From Myxococcales bacterium (GTDB lineage: Bacteria > Myxococcota_A > Polyangia > Polyangiales > Polyangiaceae), in assembly GCA_013298325.1 (NCBI GenBank), contig JAAFHJ010000251.1, positions 1 through 7,169 of the forward strand: a stretch of 7,169 nucleotides of DNA, read 5' to 3'. A model generated the notes under the pieces. The model had not been told where the DNA came from, ran no database searches, and saw only the letters and a program-made list of their open reading frames with translations. The translations under genes were made by a program, and so were the position numbers. Below, in pieces: positions 1-5,778 of this stretch (position 1 is its first letter; each line of letters opens with the position of its first letter).

Positions 1-1637
1 TCGCCACAAAAGACGGCGGCGACGACGACGGGGGCGGCATCATCGTCGACCCCGACAGTGGGATCGTGATCGACCCCGACGCCGGGTCCACGGGCGGCGG
101 CGGCGACGGCAGCGTGCTTGTGACCGGCGACCCGGTCACCTGCGCGGAGGCCGAATCTGCGAAGACCTACGTCGGCTGCGACTACTGGCCGACCGTCACC
201 GGCAACCTGGTCTGGTCGATCTTTGACTACGCCGTCATTGTCGCCAACAACCAGTCGACGCCCGCGCAGGTGACAGTAACGGGACCGAACAACACCAACA
301 AGACGGTCACCGTCCAGCCGAACTCGCTGGAGAAGGTCTACCTTCCGTGGGTAAAGAACCTCAAGGGGCCCGACACGAACGAGTGCGGGAACGCGTCGCC
401 GATGACCGCCTCCGTCGTTGAGCGCGGCGGCGCCTACCATCTCGTCTCTTCGGTTCCCGTCGTTGTCTATCAATTCAACGCCTTGGAATACAAAGGCCAG
501 GGCGGCCCCCCCGGAAAGAGCTGGGCTTCGTGCCCGGGTACAGCGATCGCCTGCGTCGACCCCCTCGGAACCGCGCCAATTGGCTGTTTCTCGTTTTCGA
601 ACGACGCGAGCATCTTGCTACCGTCGACGGCGATGACCGGCACGTATCGGGTCGCCGGAACGAAGGGGTGGACGGAAGCGGGGAATATCTTGAACCCCCC
701 GGCGAACATCATGGGGCCGTACTTCACCGTCACGGCAACCAAGGATTCGACGACGGTCACGATCAAGCTCTCGGGGGCGGCCAAGGTAAAGGCCGGAGGC
801 GGGATCACCGCGACAAACGGCGGGGGGACGATCACCCTCGCTCTCAACGCGGGCGACGTGGCGGAGGTCATGGGCGACGTCGGCTCGGCGGTCGACCTCT
901 CTGGGTCGCTCGTGACGGCGAACAACCCGGTACAGGTCCTCACCGGGATTCCCTGCATCAACATCCCCGCGGGCAAACAGGCGTGTGACCACCTGGAAGA
1001 GATTGTTTTCCCTGCGGAAACCCTTGGCAAGTCCTACGTCGTTGCCCCGATGACCGGGCCGAACGGCGATGCCCCCGGCCACGTTGTCAAGTTCGTCGGG
1101 AACAAGGACGGGACGACGCTGAGCTACGCGCCGTCGAAGCCGGCCGGCTGCCCCTCGTCGCTGAACGCCGGGCAGGTTGTTGAATGCACGGGTCTCGTGA
1201 CGACGCCGTTTTCGGTGACCGGCGACAACGAGTTCGCGGTGATCAACTTCATGCCGGCGGCTCAGGTGCTTCAACCGGCGTTGTCGGGAACGCGGAAGGG
1301 GGACCCGTCTCAGTCGGCAATGGTCGCCACCGAGCAGTTCCGTACCAAGTACAATTTCCTAGCCCCCGACGACTACGACATCAGCTACGTCGATGTCATC
1401 GGTCCGACCGATGCCAAGCTCGTCCTCGACGGCGCGAATGTCACTACCGCTTTCAAGGTCATCGCAAACGGAATTGGGATCGCGCGCATCAAGCTCGGCG
1501 CCGGCCAGCGCGGCGCTCACCTCTTGACGTCGGATAAGCCGGTCGGCATCCAGGTCATGGGCTACGGCGACAACACGAGCTACCAGTACCCGGGTGGCCT
1601 CGACCTCAAGCGCATCGCGATCGCGCCGGACAAGTGA
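1..1637 (+). CDS. IgGFc-binding-domain surface protein, 5'-truncated by window edge
   Basis: Probable exported surface protein with an IgGFc-binding N-terminal-type domain (the family named after mucin-like Fc-gamma-binding protein); molecular target unknown. The frame is open from base 3 to the TGA at 1635-1637, giving 544 visible residues. No start is assigned: the GTG at 66 lies inside a Asp/Gly-rich linker that continues to the edge, so signal peptide and start lie to the left. Visible landmarks: linker at residues 1-45, GCDYW at 58-62, YQFNALEY at 156-163, SNDASILLPS at 199-208, CINIP followed by ACDHLEE at 318-333, FLAPDDY at 452-458, YQYPGGLDL at 527-535. These follow the order known for the family, in which beta-rich segments alternate with conserved SNDASLLLP and ACDHLEE-like motifs. 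The next gene is a close paralogue: 34 of 40 residues match from YVGCDYW onward, and 29 of the last 41. The family call is firm; a role in adhesion is inferred. Confidence 0.88.
   Translation, partial: ATKDGGDDDGGGIIVDPDSGIVIDPDAGSTGGGGDGSVLVTGDPVTCAEAESAKTYVGCDYWPTVTGNLVWSIFDYAVIVANNQSTPAQVTVTGPNNTNKTVTVQPNSLEKVYLPWVKNLKGPDTNECGNASPMTASVVERGGAYHLVSSVPVVVYQFNALEYKGQGGPPGKSWASCPGTAIACVDPLGTAPIGCFSFSNDASILLPSTAMTGTYRVAGTKGWTEAGNILNPPANIMGPYFTVTATKDSTTVTIKLSGAAKVKAGGGITATNGGGTITLALNAGDVAEVMGDVGSAVDLSGSLVTANNPVQVLTGIPCINIPAGKQACDHLEEIVFPAETLGKSYVVAPMTGPNGDAPGHVVKFVGNKDGTTLSYAPSKPAGCPSSLNAGQVVECTGLVTTPFSVTGDNEFAVINFMPAAQVLQPALSGTRKGDPSQSAMVATEQFRTKYNFLAPDDYDISYVDVIGPTDAKLVLDGANVTTAFKVIANGIGIARIKLGAGQRGAHLLTSDKPVGIQVMGYGDNTSYQYPGGLDLKRIAIAPDK
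39..86 (+). repeat. Imperfect 24-bp tandem repeat coding a DPD(S/A)G linker
   Basis: Two adjacent eight-codon units encode IIVDPDSG and IVIDPDAG; 18 of 24 bases match. They sit in the Asp/Gly-rich linker between the unseen signal peptide and the IgGFc-type domain. The paralogue downstream has a linker of similar composition (residues 24-68) without this repeat, so it appears specific to this copy. It is probably a flexible spacer; the spaced Asp residues could bind calcium, but that is a guess. Confidence 0.5.
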
Positions 1638-1660
1638 GCTGCTGACCGATTGTGCAATGA

Positions 1661-1697
1661 GGAAACCCCAAAGACTCTTTGGGGTTTTCCTCTTTTT
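1661..1697 (+). terminator. Rho-independent terminator after first IgGFc-domain gene
   Basis: AAACCCCAAAG (1663-1673) pairs perfectly with CTTTGGGGTTT (1677-1687) around a 3-nt loop, making an 11-bp stem. The stem extends by GG/CC at its base across one bulged T. It is followed by a T-rich run, TCCTCTTTTTG (1688-1698). It lies 23 bases after the stop of the upstream gene and before the next start, so the two same-strand paralogues are probably transcribed separately. The reverse strand lacks an equally good U-tract. Confidence 0.87.
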
Positions 1698-1709
1698 GTA
1701 GACCTTTTC

Positions 1710-1736
1710 CCGTCGACGGAACATTCGCGTATAGAT
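1710..1736 (+). promoter_or_regulatory. Possible promoter/operator before second IgGFc-domain gene
   Basis: After the terminator only about 48 bases remain before the ATG at 1746. They hold a perfect 10-bp palindrome CCGTCGACGG (1710-1719) and a -10-like TATAGAT (1730-1736). No TTGACA-like -35 is found at the right distance, and there is no clear Shine-Dalgarno sequence. If TATAGAT is a real -10, transcription would begin at or within a few bases of the ATG, giving a leaderless or nearly leaderless mRNA. This rests on short motifs in a small gap. Confidence 0.22.
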
Positions 1737-1745
1737 CGCGGCGCG

Positions 1746-3422
1746 ATGCATGCACTCCGCCTCTCCCCGCTGTTTTTGGCCGCGTTCGCGACCGTTCTCG
1801 TGACGCAAGCATGCGGGTCCAAAGACGACGACTCGCTCTTTCCGTCGAAAGACGCTGGCCTCGATAGCGGCCCGCCGGCGACCGATGCGACGCTGATCAT
1901 TGACGCTCAGGTTGGCGACGGCGGCGCGGGGATCGGCGGGGATCCTCCGACCTGCAGCGACGCCACCCGCTTCCACTCCTACGTCGGCTGCGACTACTGG
2001 CCGACAGTCACGGTAAACGCCGTCTGGTCGATTTTCGACTGGGCGGTCGTCGTCGCCAACAACCAGGCGACCCCGGCCAGCGTGACGGTGACCGGCCCTG
2101 GCGGCGTCTCCAAGACGGCGACGATCCCGGCAAACGGCCTGGAGAAGATCTACCTGCCGTGGGTTCCCGCACTCAAAGGCCCCGATGGCAACGAATGCGC
2201 CGATGCGCCGCTCGTCGCCAATTCGGTCGTCGCGCGCAAATCGGCCTATCACTTGGTGAGTTCAATTCCCGTCGTCGTTTACCAGTTCAACGCGCTGGAA
2301 TACCAAGGGGCAGGCGGTCCTCCGGGCAAAGATTGGTCGTCGTGTCCCGGAAACAAACCGTGCAATGGGAAGAGCCCGATTGGGTGTTTCTCCTACGGGA
2401 ATGACGCGAGCCTTCTCCTCCCCTCGACGGCGATGACCGGCGCCTATCGGCTGACGGGGAGCGAAGGCTGGGACGACGGAACCGGCGGCGTCGCGGGACC
2501 GGTGGCGACGATCACCGCGACCGAAGCGGCGACGACCCTCCGTGTAAAATTGGCAGCAAAAGCAACGGTAAAGGCCGGGAATGGCGTCACCGCCGGGAAC
2601 CCCGGTGACGAACTCACACTGAAGCTCGACGCCGGAGACGTCGTCGAGCTCGTCGGTGGGACGGGGCCGAACGTCGACCTTGCCGGGTCGCTCATCTTGG
2701 CCGACAAACCGGTGCAGGTACTCGCAGGAATCCCCTGCATCAATGTCCCTTCTGCGAGTCCTGCCTGCGACAATCTGGAGGAGAGTGTCTTCCCTGCCGA
2801 GACTCTGGGACGCCATTACTTCTTTGCACCGGTGACCGGTCCCCGCGCAAACAAACCCGGGACTCGCCTTCGCCTCATTGGCAACAAAGACGGCACGACT
2901 CTCACCTACAAACCGAGCAAACCGACCGGCTGCCCGACGACGCTCAACGCGGGGCAGGCGGTCACCTGCACGGGCCTACTGACTGCGCCGTTCGAGGTGA
3001 CCGGCGATGCCGAGTTTGCCGCGGTGACGCTCCTTCCCGGTGCGACGATTTCTGACCCAGGCACCACCGGCGCGCGAAGCCTTGGAGATCCTTCGCTTTC
3101 CAACTTGGTCGCTGTTGAACAATTTCGCTCGAAATACACGTTCTTGGCCCCGGACGACTACCCGGTCTCCTACGCAGACATCCTCGCTCCCCTCGGCACG
3201 AAACTCACTGTGGATGGCGCGGCGGTTACGGCAACCTTCGAGACGATCGCGAGCGGCTACGGCATCGCGCGCCTCCCGCTCGGCCCCGGAAAGAACGGCG
3301 CACATACGCTGGAGGCCGATGCCTCCGTCGGCCTCCAGGTGGTCGGCTACGGGGCCTTCACCAGCTACCAGTACCCCGGTGGCCTCGATCTCAAACAGAT
3401 CTCCGCGGCGCCCGACAAATGA
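1746..3422 (+). CDS. IgGFc-binding-domain lipoprotein (complete paralogue)
   Basis: A 558-residue probable exported lipoprotein with a full-length IgGFc-binding-type domain; ligand unknown. I chose the ATG at 1746 because it begins a good signal peptide (MHALRLSP, hydrophobic stretch to about residue 19, VTQAC with Cys23). The same frame is open back to a TTG at 1650, but that extension would run through the terminator. The lipobox is imperfect (T and Q at -3 and -2). After a Asp/Gly/Ala/Pro linker (24-68) come GCDYW (81-85), YQFNALEY (179-186), GNDASLLLPSTA (218-229), CINVP with ACDNLEE (331-346), FLAPDDY (466-472) and YQYPGGLDL (541-549). Cysteines at 200, 206 and 214 between the second and third motifs are shared with the upstream paralogue and may form disulfides. 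No transmembrane helix follows the signal peptide, so it is presumably lipid-anchored. It is separated from the upstream paralogue by a terminator and converges on the Cys-rich gene. No catalytic motif was seen; a surface-binding role is inferred from the family. Confidence 0.9.
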   Translation: MHALRLSPLFLAAFATVLVTQACGSKDDDSLFPSKDAGLDSGPPATDATLIIDAQVGDGGAGIGGDPPTCSDATRFHSYVGCDYWPTVTVNAVWSIFDWAVVVANNQATPASVTVTGPGGVSKTATIPANGLEKIYLPWVPALKGPDGNECADAPLVANSVVARKSAYHLVSSIPVVVYQFNALEYQGAGGPPGKDWSSCPGNKPCNGKSPIGCFSYGNDASLLLPSTAMTGAYRLTGSEGWDDGTGGVAGPVATITATEAATTLRVKLAAKATVKAGNGVTAGNPGDELTLKLDAGDVVELVGGTGPNVDLAGSLILADKPVQVLAGIPCINVPSASPACDNLEESVFPAETLGRHYFFAPVTGPRANKPGTRLRLIGNKDGTTLTYKPSKPTGCPTTLNAGQAVTCTGLLTAPFEVTGDAEFAAVTLLPGATISDPGTTGARSLGDPSLSNLVAVEQFRSKYTFLAPDDYPVSYADILAPLGTKLTVDGAAVTATFETIASGYGIARLPLGPGKNGAHTLEADASVGLQVVGYGAFTSYQYPGGLDLKQISAAPDK

Positions 3423-3494
3423 ACATGTTCCCGTCGGAACACGCTTCGCGGCTGGCGAGGCCTCTCACTCCGTCACGACGACTCCAGTGACGCG

Positions 3495-3531
3495 GAAACG
3501 GCCTGCCACGAGGCACGCGGCAGGCCGTTTC
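3495..3531. terminator. Probable bidirectional terminator in convergent gap
   Basis: GAAACGGCCTGCC (3495-3507) and GGCAGGCCGTTTC (3519-3531) form a perfect 13-bp stem with an 11-nt loop. It lies in the 164-bp gap between two convergent genes, 72 bases past the + gene stop and 55 bases past the - gene stop. The arm ends give a TTTC tail on the + strand, and the symmetry gives the same on the - strand. The U-tract is short, so efficiency is uncertain, but the GC-rich stem and its position fit a shared terminator. A smaller inverted repeat, CGTCAC/GTGACG (3471-3476 and 3487-3492), lies just to its left. I see nothing else in the gap. Confidence 0.75.
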
Positions 3532-3586
3532 TCACGCGGCTTCACAACGCGCTCGTCTCATCGCGCGCGAAACGCAGACCCCCCGT

Positions 3587-5668
3587 TCAACGGGAGTAGG
3601 AGCAGCGGGCGCCGGACATGGCCGCTTTGTAGAAGGGATACGGATGCTTGGTGGCGCCATTGACGGCACGCGCACTCGAGTATCCAAGGCCCCGATACAT
3701 CAGGACCCACCCGCTCGAGGACAACGTCGCATTGGACGCGCCGTTGACAAAGGCGATTTCGTTCAAGTTTCCAGCGAGGTCGGCCCAGGGTTCTTGGTTG
3801 GCGATCCCTTGCGTCGTACGATCGGCGACGACGCGACCGCCCGCCGCGATCCGTCCGGCCCCGTCGGCCGTGGAATTGGTCTCCGGGTACCGATAGTTCC
3901 CCGTCTGGGACCCGTCCGACGAAATATTGATGTCGGCGCCCGGGAGACGCCCGCCCGAAATCGCGGTCGTCCCCGCAACCGCCGCGAGGACCTGTTGGGT
4001 CGCAAGACGCCCGCCATCCCAATGGCAGAAAGCGGCAAAGATAGCGTTCGGAATCGCACTGGCAGCCTTCACGTCAAGCTGCTCCTGGGAGAACGCTCGC
4101 GGCGGCGTATTGAGAACCTGCAGCGCTTGAACGGCCGGCGGATACCAGTATGTAGGAAATCCGTAGGAACCGTTGGTCGTGACGAGGTTCGCCCCATGAA
4201 TATAGTAAGGATCGCTGTAATCGCCGGGGCGGGACTGGTGATACATCGTCGCGCCAAAAGCGAAGTTCGTGCCCATATTCCCCCCGACGCCGCCCGAGGA
4301 ACTCATGGGTGAATAATTGGCGTTCGGAAGCGGCGCAACTTCCGGACCATCGACCCCCTCCGGGAGGTACAGCGTCCAGATATCGTTCCAATAGGCCGGC
4401 TTATTCGCGAGGAGCCACGCCTTGATGTTTGGAACGCCGTTGTTCGCAGCAGCGATCGATTCCACGAATGTACGAATGCGCCCTGCGGTAATTTCGTACT
4501 TGTCGAGGTAGGTCGTCTTCCCGACGTTCACCGGATCGGCAAAGCCGACGACCTCGAGCTGGCGACAGCAGCTTTCGTGATTCTTTACGTTATCTTCGAC
4601 TTCACCGGTACCGCAGGTGCTCCCGCCAAAAACCCGCTTGCAGCTCTTGGCTTCAATGCACTTTCCGCCGAAGCACGAGTCACGCTGGCAGTCAGAATCT
4701 AGCGCACATGCTTTCGCAAGCGCACACTTCGGCGCCGTGTAGTCTACGGGGCCCGCTTGATAGCGCCCGCCGCCACAGTCGACGTCGGTCTCGGCACCGT
4801 TCTTCACGCCATCGGCAGCCGTGGGCGTCGTACAAACGTTATTCTTGCAATAGTTTCCATTGCAATCGGTGCTTGCAAGGCAGACCTTCCCCGGGTTGCA
4901 CTTGGGTGCGTTTGGCCCGCCGCAGTCAACGTCGGTCTCACCATTGTTCTTCTTGCCGTCCGTGGAGGTCGGCACTGAACAGACGTTGTTCTTGCAGAGC
5001 CCCTGACAATCGTTGTCGACCTTGCACGCTTCATTCCCCGGACAAGGCTGCGTGGCGGCGATCGCCCCTCCACAATCGACCCCGGTCTCCCCTGCGTCGC
5101 GGCGCCCGTCCGACTTGGCTGCGGCGTCGACGGGAGAGCAGATGGCCCCCGAACAATAGTCGGTGCTGCAATCGGGATCCTGCTCGCAGATGGTTCCGTT
5201 TGCACACAAGTTCGGCGTCCCTACGCCGCAGGTCTTGGTCCCTTTCGCGGCGCACTTCCCACCGTCACAAATGCGGCTCTTGCACTCGCCATTGGCCCCG
5301 CACGCGGAACCGTCGCATTTGTCCGCGCAGGAGCCGCCGCAGTCAATGCCGGTTTCCGTGCCGTCGTTCTTCCCGTTCGTACACGACGGCGACTTGCAGA
5401 CACCGCTCGAACAATTGCGACTCGTGCAGTCCCCTTCCGCCGCGCAGGCTTCGCCGACGTCGCATTTTGCCGGCTTGCCGACCCCGCAGCCGGCCGGCGT
5501 GGCTCCGTCGGTCCCGAGCCCGCTGTCGATCGGCGCCGTGCCGTCGGTGACCGCCCCGCCGTCGCCAACGGGGGCCGGTGCAGCTCCGTCCCCCGACGAA
5601 CAGGCGGCAGCGAGTGCCCCGACGGAAAGAGTGGCAAATACCGCAAGGACGATGCGCGAACGATTCAT
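3587..5668 (-). CDS. Cys-rich repeat lipoprotein with non-catalytic FGE/SUMF1-like C-terminal domain
   Basis: A 693-residue probable surface lipoprotein. I place the start at ATG 5668-5666: GGAGG lies 6 nt upstream, and the frame then gives a signal peptide (MNRSRIVLAV, hydrophobic core, ALAAAC with Cys23). The frame stays open to 5920, but that extension overlaps the neighbouring gene. Residues 24-60 are a Gly/Asp/Ala/Pro linker. Residues 61-343 are Cys-rich, with six modules of the C-x5-DC-x(3-4)-C-x4-C type and four units ending in ET(D/G)(V/I)DCGG (110, 199, 249, 298 mark their Cys). From ESCC (365-368) to the end is an FGE-sulfatase/SUMF1-like domain: DKYEITAGR (389-397), AFCHWDGGRL (546-555), EPWADLAGNLNE (626-637), YRGLG (658-662), SGARC (685-689). 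The catalytic cysteine pair expected after the YRGLG position is absent, so formylglycine formation is unlikely. The gene upstream on the same strand is a paralogue. Substrate or ligand unknown. Confidence 0.9.
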   Translation of the reverse strand: MNRSRIVLAVFATLSVGALAAACSSGDGAAPAPVGDGGAVTDGTAPIDSGLGTDGATPAGCGVGKPAKCDVGEACAAEGDCTSRNCSSGVCKSPSCTNGKNDGTETGIDCGGSCADKCDGSACGANGECKSRICDGGKCAAKGTKTCGVGTPNLCANGTICEQDPDCSTDYCSGAICSPVDAAAKSDGRRDAGETGVDCGGAIAATQPCPGNEACKVDNDCQGLCKNNVCSVPTSTDGKKNNGETDVDCGGPNAPKCNPGKVCLASTDCNGNYCKNNVCTTPTAADGVKNGAETDVDCGGGRYQAGPVDYTAPKCALAKACALDSDCQRDSCFGGKCIEAKSCKRVFGGSTCGTGEVEDNVKNHESCCRQLEVVGFADPVNVGKTTYLDKYEITAGRIRTFVESIAAANNGVPNIKAWLLANKPAYWNDIWTLYLPEGVDGPEVAPLPNANYSPMSSSGGVGGNMGTNFAFGATMYHQSRPGDYSDPYYIHGANLVTTNGSYGFPTYWYPPAVQALQVLNTPPRAFSQEQLDVKAASAIPNAIFAAFCHWDGGRLATQQVLAAVAGTTAISGGRLPGADINISSDGSQTGNYRYPETNSTADGAGRIAAGGRVVADRTTQGIANQEPWADLAGNLNEIAFVNGASNATLSSSGWVLMYRGLGYSSARAVNGATKHPYPFYKAAMSGARCSYSR
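4649..5488 (-). repeat. Array of Cys-rich modules (DGxxNxxETDVDCGG units)
   Basis: Within the Cys-rich lipoprotein (residues 61-340), the motif DGxxNxxETDVDCGG or a variant recurs with its Cys at residues 110, 199, 249 and 298. The last three are about 50 residues apart, a period of about 150 bp. Between them lie modules such as ACALDSDC and VCLASTDC, each followed by two more Cys. The regular Cys spacing suggests a chain of small disulfide-knotted units, and the spaced Asp/Asn/Glu could bind calcium. The repeat is clear in protein but degenerate in DNA, so recent expansion is not indicated. Confidence 0.75.
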
Positions 5669-5674
5669 GGGAAG

Positions 5675-5679
5675 CCTCC
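5675..5679 (-). promoter_or_regulatory. Shine-Dalgarno GGAGG deciding the start at 5668
   Basis: GGAGG on the - strand is separated by 6 nt from the ATG at 5668-5666. It is the only good start-site signal in the extended open frame, and it fits with the signal peptide that follows. The rest of the 110-bp gap (5669-5778) shows no convincing -35/-10 pair and only weak 5-bp hairpins, so co-transcription with the upstream paralogue is possible. Confidence 0.7.
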
Positions 5680-5778
5680 GGAAGGTTCGATGGTTCGCGA
5701 GGTCCCGAAGGGTTGCAAGCACCAAAGACGAGGCCGGGACAAATCGAAGCGATTCCGTCGATGAGCACGACGCTTTTC

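Noticed and set aside
66..68. GTG at 66 as the start of the first IgGFc-domain gene
   Set aside because: The frame is open to the window edge through an Asp/Gly-rich linker like that of the paralogue, and a start here would lack the signal peptide.
1650..1745. TTG start at 1650 for the second IgGFc-domain gene
   Set aside because: The extension would translate the terminator hairpin and put 32 residues before the signal peptide.
1359..2252. 297-residue - strand open frame spanning the end of one IgGFc-domain gene and the start of the next
   Set aside because: It runs antisense through two well-supported genes and the terminator and shows no domain; high GC explains the lack of stops.
3421..3430. 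Perfect palindrome GAACATGTTC overlapping the stop of the second IgGFc-domain gene
   Set aside because: It resembles a LexA half-site pair but has a 2-bp rather than 4-bp spacer and lies at a 3' end in a convergent gap; probably chance.
3587..3690. Diversity-generating retroelement variable region, since DGR targets often use FGE/C-type-lectin-like C-termini
   Set aside because: No reverse transcriptase or template repeat in the window. The two paralogue C-termini differ largely at synonymous third positions and conservative residues, not in an adenine-directed pattern.
4649..5488. Possible label as tryptophan synthase alpha chain, which automated pipelines have given to similar Cys-rich myxobacterial proteins
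   Set aside because: There is no TIM-barrel sequence; the region is short Cys/Asp modules in an exported protein.
4708..5550. Long + strand open frame opposite the Cys-rich array, with an Arg/Ser/Cys-rich product
   Set aside because: It is a shadow of the repeat-coding strand: biased composition, no recognisable domain, and the - strand frame has signal peptide, RBS and homology to its paralogue.
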